DNA of 64,000 nucleotides from Flavobacterium sp. (lineage in GTDB: Bacteria; Bacteroidota; Bacteroidia; Flavobacteriales; Flavobacteriaceae), in the NCBI GenBank assembly GCA_020403245.1, contig JADBYA010000012.1, positions 161,503-225,502 on the forward strand. Direction: 5' to 3'. The notes beneath the pieces are model-generated. The model saw nothing but the letters and a program-made list of their open reading frames with translations. It did not search any database and was not told the origin of the DNA. Of the stretch, positions 1 to 7,301 are shown one piece after another. The translations under genes were made by a program, and so were the position numbers. The first letter of the stretch is position 1, and the number at the start of each line of letters is the position of its first letter.

Positions 1-1
1 T

Positions 2-721
2 TTCGGAATGAATGTAGCCATGAACAAAAGCGGCATTGAAAGTTTTGAAACGGTTTTCAATCATGGTATGAAAGCCATCAATGCAACTGAATTTGAGGTA
101 GTTGCTGAAGAAACTGGGGCATTAATTTTAGATACGCGTAGCCATGGCGATTTCGCAAAAGGATTTATTCCTCAATCAATTAATATTGGTATCAATGGCG
201 ATTTTGCTCCTTGGGTTGGTGCTTTAATTGGTGATGTAAAACAACCTATTTTATTAGTAACCGATTTAGGTTTGGAAGAAGAAACAGTAACACGTTTAAC
301 TCGTGTTGGTTTCGACAACGTGATCGGACATTTAAAAAATGGATTTCAAGCATGGGCAGCAGCTGGTTATGAAGTTGATACAGTAAACAGAATTACTCCA
401 GAGCAATTTGAAAAAGAAGTAAAAATTGGCGAAAGCAAAGTTATTGACGTTAGAAAAGAAAGTGAATACGAAGCAGAACACGTAGAAGATGCTTACAGTC
501 GTCCACTAGCTGCTATAAACGAATGGGTAAAAGACATCAATCCCGAAGAACATTTCTTTATACACTGTGCAGGAGGTTATCGTTCGATGATGGCAGCATC
601 AATATTAGTAGCTCGTGGGTACAGAAACTTTAGCGAAGTTGAAGGTGGTTTCAATGCCATTGCAAAAACTACTGTTCCTAAAACCAATTTTGTATGTCAA
701 AGTAAAGTTTTAAAAGTATAA
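2..721 (+). CDS. C-terminal part of MBL-fold/rhodanese fusion (persulfide dioxygenase type), cut by window edge
   Basis: The reading frame is open to the left edge, so only the C-terminal ~239 residues are visible. They hold two rhodanese domains. The first (about residues 25-120) has no cysteine in its active loop and is probably non-catalytic. The second (about 130-215) has the loop CAGGYRS with the sulfur-carrying Cys. In Bacteroidota this two-rhodanese tail normally follows a metallo-beta-lactamase domain of the ETHE1/persulfide dioxygenase class, which oxidises glutathione or low-molecular-weight persulfide to sulfite. That N-terminal domain lies outside the window, so the fusion is inferred from family knowledge. 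A second rhodanese and a thioredoxin follow at once, which supports a role in sulfane-sulfur handling. Confidence 0.8.
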   Translation, partial: FGMNVAMNKSGIESFETVFNHGMKAINATEFEVVAEETGALILDTRSHGDFAKGFIPQSINIGINGDFAPWVGALIGDVKQPILLVTDLGLEEETVTRLTRVGFDNVIGHLKNGFQAWAAAGYEVDTVNRITPEQFEKEVKIGESKVIDVRKESEYEAEHVEDAYSRPLAAINEWVKDINPEEHFFIHCAGGYRSMMAASILVARGYRNFSEVEGGFNAIAKTTVPKTNFVCQSKVLKV

Positions 722-745
722 TTTAATAATCATAAAAAATAAGAT

Positions 746-1060
746 ATGGGAATTTTCAATAGTATATTTGGCGGAAATAGTAACGAGAAGTTAATAGCAT
801 TAGTAAAAGAAGGAGCATTCTTGGTAGACGTTCGTTCTCCTGGAGAATTTGCCGATGGCAACGTAAAAGGTTCTGTAAACATTCCATTAGACCAAGTGCA
901 AAATCAATTGGCAAAATTTAAAGGAAAAGATAACATTGTCGTTTTTTGTCGAAGTGGAAGTCGTAGCGGTCAAGCCAAAAGTATATTAGAACAAAATGGT
1001 TTTACAAATGTTACCAATGGTGGCACTTGGCAAGATGTGAACAATATATTAAAAAAATAA
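746..1060 (+). CDS. Single-domain rhodanese-like sulfurtransferase
   Basis: A 104-residue protein that is a single rhodanese domain. The active loop CRSGSRS (Cys near residue 69) is the persulfide-carrying site, and the DVRSPGEF motif near residue 28 is typical of the fold. There is no signal peptide, so it is cytoplasmic. It lies 25 bp after the double-rhodanese gene and just before a thioredoxin, in an apparent operon. It probably passes sulfane sulfur between the upstream persulfide-processing enzyme and thiol acceptors. The physiological donor cannot be read from sequence. Confidence 0.9.
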   Translation: MGIFNSIFGGNSNEKLIALVKEGAFLVDVRSPGEFADGNVKGSVNIPLDQVQNQLAKFKGKDNIVVFCRSGSRSGQAKSILEQNGFTNVTNGGTWQDVNNILKK

Positions 1061-1120
1061 GCACTATATTTAATGTTGGTTTTGGTACCGATGACTATTA
1101 AATGCCAAAAAAAAACTAAA

Positions 1121-1426
1121 ATGCATAAATTCAACGACATAATCAATTCAGCAAATCCAGTTTTGGTTGATTTCTTTGCCACTTGGTGCGGTCCTTGTCA
1201 AATGCTATCTCCTGTATTGAAACAAGTAAAGGATAATCTTGGCGAACGCATCACTATTATTAAAATAGATGTGGACAAAAACCAAGAATTGTCACAAAAA
1301 CACCAAGTTCGAGGAGTTCCTACTATGATGCTTTTTCAAGACGGCAAACAACTTTGGAGACAATCTGGAGTGCTGACAAAAGAAGAAATCATCAAAATCA
1401 TTCTTGATAAAACCAACTCCATATGA
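1121..1426 (+). CDS. Thioredoxin
   Basis: A thioredoxin of 101 residues with the redox motif WCGPC near residue 24 and the cis-proline loop RGVPT. I prefer the ATG at 1121, which has an A-rich leader; an upstream in-frame ATG at 1073 would add 16 residues not shared by the family. It is a thiol-disulfide reductant. In this sulfur cluster it could reduce persulfidated rhodaneses and release sulfide. It overlaps the next gene by 4 bp, which suggests translational coupling. Confidence 0.9.
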   Translation: MHKFNDIINSANPVLVDFFATWCGPCQMLSPVLKQVKDNLGERITIIKIDVDKNQELSQKHQVRGVPTMMLFQDGKQLWRQSGVLTKEEIIKIILDKTNSI

Positions 1427-1728
1427 ATAACCAAAAATCCATTAACAAAGATTTAATTTTAAGAGAACGTTTGGCTTTACAACGAACGATATTGGCTAAT
1501 CAATCTACTTTTTTGGCTTTTTTAAGAACCGCAATGTATTTTCTAATTGCTGGTTTAAGTCTCAAAAATGTATTAAAAATCGAAAATAGTATTGTCATTG
1601 AAATAGCTTTATTCTCAGTTTCTGGCATTATTTTTATAATTGGAATTTTTAACTATTTCAAGCATAAAAAATCAATTTTAGAGAACAAAAAACACATTGG
1701 TGATTATCAATTAGAATATTATGAGTGA
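1423..1728 (+). CDS. DUF202 (YidH-like) small inner-membrane protein
   Basis: A 101-residue protein with the DUF202 signature: an N-terminal RERLALQRTILANQ stretch followed by two hydrophobic segments (about residues 35-55 and 62-82) and a charged tail. The family consists of small integral membrane proteins without a settled function. It overlaps the thioredoxin by 4 bp and the next methyltransferase by 8 bp, so it belongs to the same transcription unit. The function stays unknown. Confidence 0.8.
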   Translation: MNNQKSINKDLILRERLALQRTILANQSTFLAFLRTAMYFLIAGLSLKNVLKIENSIVIEIALFSVSGIIFIIGIFNYFKHKKSILENKKHIGDYQLEYYE

Positions 1729-2557
1729 AGAAAAATGCTGCGTAATTACTTGCGATTTACCGCTTGACCAAACCTATTGGGACAATCAATACCAAGCCAA
1801 TGCAACTGGTTGGGATTTAGGACAAGTGTCGCCGCCAATTAAAACGTATATCGATACTATCGAAAATAAAGACGCCAAAATTCTTATTCCCGGTTGTGGC
1901 AATACCTATGAAGCTGAATATTTAATACAACAAGGTTTTACCAATGTTACAGTAATCGATATTGCACCAACATTAGTAGAAAATCTAAAAAAGAAGTTTG
2001 CAAACCATAACAATATTACGGTTGTTTTAGGTGATTTTTTTGAACATCAAGGCAACTACGATTTCATTATTGAGCAAACATTTTTCTGTGCTCTGCCACC
2101 AACTATGCGTCAAAAATACGTTTGGAAAATGCACAAGCTTTTATCAGAGCATGGAAAGTTAATCGGTTTGCTATTCGATCGTGAGTTTGAAATTGGTCCG
2201 CCATTTGGAGGAAATTTAAACGAATACGAACAATTGTTTTTCAAAGCATTTACATTCAATGCTATCTCTTTAGCAGAAAATTCAATACCAGCAAGAGCCA
2301 ACACCGAATTATTTTTTGAGTTTCAAAAAAACGAACACAATCAGGTTACTTTATATCACTTTGAAGGTATTACGTGTAGTGGTTGTATGAATACAGTTTC
2401 GAATAAATTTCTTGAAATTGATGGTGTTTTTAATGTAAGTATGAATTCTAATTTTGCAGAAATAATCATTGTAAGTACAACAGAAATTGAATTGAAAACA
2501 TTACAAGAAATAGTTTCTTATGATGAAAAATATAAAATCAAAAAAAGCATCACTTAG
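1721..2557 (+). CDS. TPMT-type SAM methyltransferase fused to a C-terminal heavy-metal-associated (HMA) domain
   Basis: The protein has 278 residues. Residues ~15-200 match the thiopurine S-methyltransferase-like class I fold: the YWDNQY...GWDLG entry motif, the SAM-binding loop LIPGCGNTYEA (about 55-65), and an acidic residue ending strand 2 (VIDIAP, about 78-83). The tail, about residues 210-275, is an HMA-like ferredoxin fold with the metal motif GITCSGC (216-222). The N-terminus also carries three cysteines (positions 6, 7 and 11). TPMT-like enzymes methylate thiols, selenols, tellurite or halides. The added metal or metalloid-binding domain suggests a soft metal, metalloid or chalcogen substrate; this is inference. 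It overlaps the DUF202 gene by 8 bp. Confidence 0.85.
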   Translation: MSEEKCCVITCDLPLDQTYWDNQYQANATGWDLGQVSPPIKTYIDTIENKDAKILIPGCGNTYEAEYLIQQGFTNVTVIDIAPTLVENLKKKFANHNNITVVLGDFFEHQGNYDFIIEQTFFCALPPTMRQKYVWKMHKLLSEHGKLIGLLFDREFEIGPPFGGNLNEYEQLFFKAFTFNAISLAENSIPARANTELFFEFQKNEHNQVTLYHFEGITCSGCMNTVSNKFLEIDGVFNVSMNSNFAEIIIVSTTEIELKTLQEIVSYDEKYKIKKSIT

Positions 2558-2587
2558 TAAAGTGAATTAAACGGATTATTTATCAAA

Positions 2588-4192
2588 ATGAAAAAATATA
2601 TTTTAATACTTCTATTGCTACTTTCGGTTAAGGTGACATTGGCACAAAACACATTTCCTTATGATGTAGTTTTAACACCGATCACAATTACCAATCTACC
2701 AGGGCTACATTCTTATGCTTTTGCACAACACAATGGAAAATGGTTAATAATTGGTGGTAGAAAAGACGGTATTCACGCACGGCAACCTTTTAATGCTTTT
2801 CCAAACGCTCAAAACAATACCAACATTTATGTGGTAGACGTTGCAACACAACAATTTTGGACAGTATCAGTAAATAATCTTTCAACTGGTTTGAAAGAGC
2901 AATTACAATCGACAAATATGAACTTCCATCAAGACGGAAACACATTGTATGTTATTGGTGGTTATGCCTTTTCTACATCGGCAAACGATCACATTACTTT
3001 CGATAAGCTAACAGCTATTGATGTTCCAAATTTGATCAATGCTATCATTTCAGGAAATCCAATAGCAAGTTATTTCAAGCAAATTGCCAATCCCATTTTT
3101 CAAAATACTGGCGGACAATTAGGTAAAATTGGAAATGACTTTTGCCTAGTTGGTGGACAAATTTTCACTGGAAGATACAATCCCATGAACAATCCAACTT
3201 TTGTGCAAACCTATATTCCTAAAATTCAAAAATTTACTATTGATAATTCTGGAACGCAATTAAGTTTTAGTAATTATTCGGCTGTTACAGATGCTGTTCA
3301 TTTACATCGGAGAGATTATAATTTAGTCCCACAAGTATTTCCAAATGGCGATGAAGGCTATACGATTTCGTCTGGAGTTTTTCAAATCAATGCCGATTTA
3401 CCATTTCTTTATCCTGTGGATATAAAAAATAGTGGTTATTTTCCACAAACACAATTCAACCAATACTTAAGTAATTACCATTGTGGTAAAGTTGGCATTT
3501 ATGACCAAGCAAATAACAGAATGCACAACTTATTTTTTGGTGGAATTAGTCAGTATTATTACAATGGAACGACTTTGGTACAAGATAACAATGTGCCTTT
3601 TGTAAAAACCATAAGTAGAACCACACGATTGGCCGACGGAACTTTATCCGAACATAATTTTCCGGTTGAAATGCCAAATTTGAAAGGCGCTGGAGCCGAA
3701 TTTATTCCAAATACAAACTTATCTAATTACACCAATGAAGTAATTAAACTAAATGATATTACAGCAACAGAGTTTGTTATTGGACATCTTTACGGAGGTA
3801 TTCAAAGTCCAACGATTAATCCATTTACTAGCAATCAAACCACAACGACATCAGCCGATCCAACTATTTACGAAGTAAAATTAGTGTACAATCCAAATTT
3901 AAGTGTTGCTACAATGGATGGGAAAAATCCGTTTACCTTTTCAGTTTCACCAAATCCAACGAATAATGATACGGTGCGAATTCAATTCAATTTGCCTTAT
4001 GTTGCAACATTAGATTACTTCATCACTTCATTAGACGGAAAAATGCTTGATGATGGAGAAATAGATGGTTTAAATGTTGGCAACAACGCAATGAATTTTA
4101 GTTTAGAAAATGCAAAAGAGAAGTTCGTTATTCTCACATTCATACTAGATAATAAGTTTTACGCTTCTCAAAAAATAATTAGAAATCAATAA
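2588..4192 (+). CDS. Secreted kelch-like beta-propeller protein with T9SS type A sorting domain
   Basis: The 534-residue protein begins with a signal peptide (MKKYILILLLLLSVKVTLAQ). The middle holds kelch-style blades, for example WLIIGGRKDG and TLYVIGGYAF. The C-terminal ~80 residues start with the type A sorting motif VSPNPTNN and end with a short basic tail, the signal for export and surface attachment by the type IX system. It sits between the sulfur genes and a small exported peptide on the same strand. Its ligand is unknown; only the location and fold class are well supported. Confidence 0.75.
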   Translation: MKKYILILLLLLSVKVTLAQNTFPYDVVLTPITITNLPGLHSYAFAQHNGKWLIIGGRKDGIHARQPFNAFPNAQNNTNIYVVDVATQQFWTVSVNNLSTGLKEQLQSTNMNFHQDGNTLYVIGGYAFSTSANDHITFDKLTAIDVPNLINAIISGNPIASYFKQIANPIFQNTGGQLGKIGNDFCLVGGQIFTGRYNPMNNPTFVQTYIPKIQKFTIDNSGTQLSFSNYSAVTDAVHLHRRDYNLVPQVFPNGDEGYTISSGVFQINADLPFLYPVDIKNSGYFPQTQFNQYLSNYHCGKVGIYDQANNRMHNLFFGGISQYYYNGTTLVQDNNVPFVKTISRTTRLADGTLSEHNFPVEMPNLKGAGAEFIPNTNLSNYTNEVIKLNDITATEFVIGHLYGGIQSPTINPFTSNQTTTTSADPTIYEVKLVYNPNLSVATMDGKNPFTFSVSPNPTNNDTVRIQFNLPYVATLDYFITSLDGKMLDDGEIDGLNVGNNAMNFSLENAKEKFVILTFILDNKFYASQKIIRNQ

Positions 4193-4237
4193 AATGCTAT
4201 TTGGCAACCTATAAATTAATTTAATAAATAATCAAAA

Positions 4238-4441
4238 ATGAAAAAATCAGTTTTAATGACAGCTTTAGTAGCTTTCTTGTTTTCAATGAATGTTAGTGCG
4301 CAACAAGAACCAAAGCAAAAGAAAAAAACCAAAACAGAAAAATCGTGTTCTGCTGAAGAAAAAAAATCTTGTGATAAAGATGGTAAAGGCGAAAAAAAAG
4401 GTGGTTGTTGTGCTGCTAAAAAAGAAGATAAAAAATCTTAA
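4238..4441 (+). CDS. Small exported Lys/Cys-rich peptide
   Basis: A 67-residue product with a clear signal peptide ending in NVSAQ, leaving a mature part of about 44 residues that is mostly Lys, Glu and Cys. The cysteines occur as one single (KSCSAE), one single (KSCDKD) and one pair (GGCCAA). This composition could bind soft metals in the periplasm or on the surface, but no named family was recognised. A strong terminator follows within 20 bp, so this is the end of the first transcription unit. Similar small Lys/Cys-rich exported peptides occur in other flavobacteria. Confidence 0.6.
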   Translation: MKKSVLMTALVAFLFSMNVSAQQEPKQKKKTKTEKSCSAEEKKSCDKDGKGEKKGGCCAAKKEDKKS

Positions 4442-4460
4442 CTTTTTTAAAATTATAAAG

Positions 4461-4491
4461 AAAGTGTTTGAGAAATCAGGCACTTTTTTTT
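4461..4491 (+). terminator. Rho-independent terminator after the Cys/Lys-rich peptide
   Basis: An 11-bp stem (two G-U pairs) closed by a GAAA tetraloop: AAAGTG...CACTTT at its base, followed by eight T. It separates the first sulfur genes from the YeeE/YedE pair. Confidence 0.85.
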
Positions 4492-4558
4492 GTTATGTGA
4501 CAAAGGTTACAAACTAGGTCTTTTTTATAGTTCAAATTTGCAAAATAAAATTTAAACT

Positions 4559-5128
4559 ATGGAAATTATAGAATTCATCAAACAACCTTGGGCCTGGTAC
4601 ATTGCTGGTCCTTTAGTAGGTCTTACTGTGCCAGCATTATTAATTTTAGGAAACAAGAATTTTGGCATTAGCGCCAATTTACGTCACGCTTGTGCCGCTT
4701 GTTTGCCAGCAAATATTTCGTTCTTTCAATACGATTGGAAAAAAGAAATTTGGAATATGTTTTTTATAGGCGGAATTCTAATAGGAGGTGTAATTGCTTT
4801 TCACTTTTTATCCAATCCGAACCCAATAATCATCAATGACGATTTAAGGACAGAATTAGCAACTTATGGGATTACAAACATCAACGGAATGTTACCATCA
4901 GCAATTTTCTCTTGGGAAAATCTATTCACAATCAAAGGATTTTTACTGATGGTTGTGGGAGGTTTTATGATAGGTTTTGGTTCTCGTTATGCTGGCGGAT
5001 GCACTAGCGGACACGCAATTTCGGGCTTATCAAATCTACAATTACCATCACTAATTGCTACTTGTTGCTTTTTTATAGGCGGACTAATAATGGCAAATTT
5101 TATTCTTCCTTACATACTTTCACTTTAA
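4559..5128 (+). CDS. YeeE/YedE family sulfur-compound transporter, first half
   Basis: The 189-residue membrane protein has about five hydrophobic segments and the family motif GGCTSGHAISGLS (about residues 142-154), whose cysteine is part of the transport path. In YeeE/TsuA-type proteins, conserved cysteines line a channel for thiosulfate. Here, as is common in Bacteroidota, the transporter is split in two genes; the second half follows after 10 bp. The residues HACAACLPA near position 40 add three more cysteines. Its neighbours (rhodaneses, thioredoxin) support uptake of a sulfur compound. The exact substrate is not proven. Confidence 0.85.
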   Translation: MEIIEFIKQPWAWYIAGPLVGLTVPALLILGNKNFGISANLRHACAACLPANISFFQYDWKKEIWNMFFIGGILIGGVIAFHFLSNPNPIIINDDLRTELATYGITNINGMLPSAIFSWENLFTIKGFLLMVVGGFMIGFGSRYAGGCTSGHAISGLSNLQLPSLIATCCFFIGGLIMANFILPYILSL

Positions 5129-5138
5129 AAAATAACAT

Positions 5139-5636
5139 ATGACTAATATAAATCAAAACACAGATTTTGAAACCCGTTCTTTAGACACAATTTGCATAAA
5201 CGAAAGCCATTTACAACACAAATGGTACCACAACATTAAATATCTAATCGTAGGTTTATTATTCGGAATTGTATTCATCAAAGCCGAAATTATCAGTTGG
5301 TTCCGCATTCAAGAAATGTTCCGTTTTCAATCGTTTCATATGTATGGTGTAATTGGTAGTGCCGTTGTGGTTGGTGCAATTTCAGTTTTTCTGATTAAAA
5401 AATTTAATATCAAAACCATTTATGGAGAAAAAATAGAATTTCACGATAAAAAATTCAACAAAGGTCAAATTATTGGAGGACTGATTTTTGGTTTAGGCTG
5501 GGCTATTACTGGCGCTTGTCCTGGTCCACTCTTCGCTCAAATAGGAACAGGATTAACAGTGATGTTTGTAACCTTATTATTTGCAATTGTTGGAACTTGG
5601 GTATATGGGTATTTCCGCGATAAATTACCTCATTAA
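5139..5636 (+). CDS. YeeE/YedE family transporter, second half (DUF6691-like)
   Basis: A 165-residue membrane protein with about four transmembrane segments and the motif ITGACPGPLFAQIG near residues 125-138, the counterpart of the Cys-Gly motif in the preceding gene. The pair corresponds to the two pseudo-symmetric halves of a full-length YeeE/YedE transporter and probably acts as a heteromer in the inner membrane. The start follows the upstream stop by 10 bp with an A-rich leader (AAAAAATAACAT). Confidence 0.85.
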   Translation: MTNINQNTDFETRSLDTICINESHLQHKWYHNIKYLIVGLLFGIVFIKAEIISWFRIQEMFRFQSFHMYGVIGSAVVVGAISVFLIKKFNIKTIYGEKIEFHDKKFNKGQIIGGLIFGLGWAITGACPGPLFAQIGTGLTVMFVTLLFAIVGTWVYGYFRDKLPH

Positions 5637-5661
5637 TTAGATTTCAACAAATAGTAGAACG

Positions 5662-6396
5662 ATGAAAATTAAAATAAATGCTTTAATTTTAATAGTAACA
5701 ATATCTTTTTTTTTAGCTCCAAAAACAGTTGCCCAAGAACATACAAATAGTTGGTTCAGAACTACATTAAGTATTCCGGTAACTGAAAAAATAAAAACTG
5801 ATTTAGAATTACAACACCGCAGACAAAATGATTTCGAAAGTGACAATCTTTTCGATAAAAACCTAATGTACACTTTTAGAACTTGGTTGTATTACAAACA
5901 AAATAAAGATGTAGTGTATGCCATTTCGCCGTTTGCCTATTTCTCTAATTACAAAATCATACAAAAAGAAAGCGATGCAGCTGCAAAACCAACAAATGAA
6001 TACCGCTTTTCAGCATCGGTAGAATTACAACACGAATTGGTTAATAATTTTTTTATTGTTGACAGAACCGCTATTGAATATAGAGTTTTTGAAGGTTCTG
6101 TTGAAAATGTAATTCGTTTACGCAATCGTTTAGCTTTTAGATATGATATTAATTCAAATTATAACGTCGCTATTGGTGATGAAATATTCATCAATGCTTC
6201 TGGAACAAATACACTACATATTTTTGATCACAATAGAGCATTCACCAACTTTTCATACAAACCAAATTCAGCAGTAAAGTTTGATATTGGATATATTTAC
6301 ATTTCAAGATTAACAAAAAGTAATATTGATTTGATAGAAGAAAATAATATCTATTTGAATTTCACCTACACACTACACGAAAAACCACATAGTTAA
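5662..6396 (+). CDS. DUF2490 outer-membrane beta-barrel protein
   Basis: A 244-residue protein with a signal peptide ending near TVAQE. The mature part alternates hydrophobic and polar residues, as expected for beta-strands, with the DUF2490 hallmark NSWFRTTLSIPVTEKI at its start and an aromatic C-terminal strand. DUF2490 proteins are predicted outer-membrane proteins of unknown function and often sit beside YeeE/YedE sulfur genes in flavobacteria. Here it ends that unit. A pore role for the sulfur substrate is a plausible inference. Confidence 0.75.
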   Translation: MKIKINALILIVTISFFLAPKTVAQEHTNSWFRTTLSIPVTEKIKTDLELQHRRQNDFESDNLFDKNLMYTFRTWLYYKQNKDVVYAISPFAYFSNYKIIQKESDAAAKPTNEYRFSASVELQHELVNNFFIVDRTAIEYRVFEGSVENVIRLRNRLAFRYDINSNYNVAIGDEIFINASGTNTLHIFDHNRAFTNFSYKPNSAVKFDIGYIYISRLTKSNIDLIEENNIYLNFTYTLHEKPHS

Positions 6397-6466
6397 TTGT
6401 ATTTTATCGACATAATGATTTACATACTAAGCATTTAACAACACTGAAAACGAGAATTACATTTAT

Positions 6467-6693
6467 TTGCCACTCCTTCCCAACGCGCAAAAAAAATGAG
6501 CCTGCCCTGAGCGTAGTTGAAGGGGCACAGTTTTTAAAAAAAACACGTACGCTTCGCAACTTGTGCTATAGCTGCCCACGGCAACGGCAAACTCCTTTAA
6601 AAAACAAATAAGTACGCCGTGAGCAAATTTTTTCCCCAAAGCTGCTGCACATAAAAAACAAAACGAGAGTATTTTTAGTCAAAATTCACTCTC
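6467..6693. repeat. Copy 1 of a ~230-bp repeat preceding a hipBA module
   Basis: Starts TTGCCACTCCTTCCCA and ends with ACTCTC. It is closely related to 8719-8950 over its full length (shared blocks include AATGAGCCTGCCCTGAG and CGCAACTTGTGCTATAGCTG). It has no open frame. The rest of the gap from 6397 to 6830 holds nothing I recognise. Confidence 0.85.
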
Positions 6694-6830
6694 ATTAGTA
6701 TTTTCCATTACTCTAATGTTCACAAAAAAAACCTAGTTCATATTCCGTGAACAATCAAAAAAAAGGAACACGTATCGCCTATCGCGATTTGCGATATAAA
6801 GATTTCCGTTAAAATAATAAAAACCATAAA

Positions 6831-6880
6831 ATGTTTGTTATTTCAAACATAATAGCTATTTTTGTTCAGAATAACGAACA
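6831..6880 (+). promoter_or_regulatory. hipB promoter with two TGTTY-N8-RAACA operators
   Basis: A consensus Bacteroidota promoter is visible: TTTG (6834-6837), 19 bp, TATTTTTG (6857-6864). Two inverted repeats straddle it: TGTTT-N8-AAACA (6832-6849) over the -33 box and TGTTC-N8-GAACA (6863-6880) over the -7 box and start region. Their centres are 31 bp apart, about three helical turns. The 5-N8-5 design is the same as that of E. coli HipB operators. Autorepression by the downstream HipB-like protein is the likely reading. Confidence 0.75.
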
Positions 6881-6890
6881 TTTATTAAAA

Positions 6891-7181
6891 ATGGCAACTA
6901 AAAAGCAAACTGTTTTTCCAAAGTATGACAAGGTATTGGAACAAATGGGAGAGAATATCAAAATAGCTCGTAAGAGGAGAAAACTAACCATGGTGCAGGT
7001 AGCGGAAAGAGCCGACATTGCCAGATCTACGTTACACCTAATTGAATTAGGTAATTCAAGTGTCGCAATGGGTGCCTATTTCAATGTGCTCCGCGTATTA
7101 GGACTCCAAGACGATTTTCTAAAACTAGCAGCAGACGACGAACTAGGAAGAAAACTCCAAGACCTTGAACTATTAAAATAA
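6891..7181 (+). CDS. hipB: HipB-like antitoxin, XRE-family helix-turn-helix
   Basis: A 96-residue protein when started at the ATG at 6891. An upstream ATG at 6831 lies inside the promoter and operator and is unlikely to be used. Residues ~20-75 form a Cro/CI-type HTH (IARKRRKLTMVQVAERADIARSTL region). The basic N-terminus and the acidic, leucine-rich tail fit HipB-like antitoxins, which bind their operator and neutralise the HipA kinase. The hipA gene follows after 120 bp, a longer gap than usual for this pair. Confidence 0.85.
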   Translation: MATKKQTVFPKYDKVLEQMGENIKIARKRRKLTMVQVAERADIARSTLHLIELGNSSVAMGAYFNVLRVLGLQDDFLKLAADDELGRKLQDLELLK

Positions 7182-7192
7182 TAAATAAGCGC

Positions 7193-7256
7193 GTCAGTTC
7201 GATTTTCATATTTGATAGTAAGAGGAGAATGTCCAGTGGACATTCGGAAAACTGAC
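7193..7256. repeat. Nested inverted repeats in the hipB-hipA gap
   Basis: An outer pair GTCAGTT (7193-7199) / AACTGAC (7250-7256) encloses a perfect palindrome GAATGTCCA-G-TGGACATTC (7227-7245). In RNA this would form a structured spacer between the antitoxin and toxin cistrons. Confidence 0.7.
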
Positions 7257-7301
7257 AAAATAATTTAACAGTCTAATAATCCAAAAATCTAATCATTAAA
7301 G

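Noticed and set aside
4283..4517. Frames overlapping the Cys/Lys-rich peptide on both strands
   Set aside because: Low-complexity A-rich DNA keeps several frames open; only the frame at 4238 has a signal peptide.
6831..6890. Upstream ATG as the hipB start
   Set aside because: It lies within the promoter -33 region and operator; the extra 20 residues do not belong to the HTH family.
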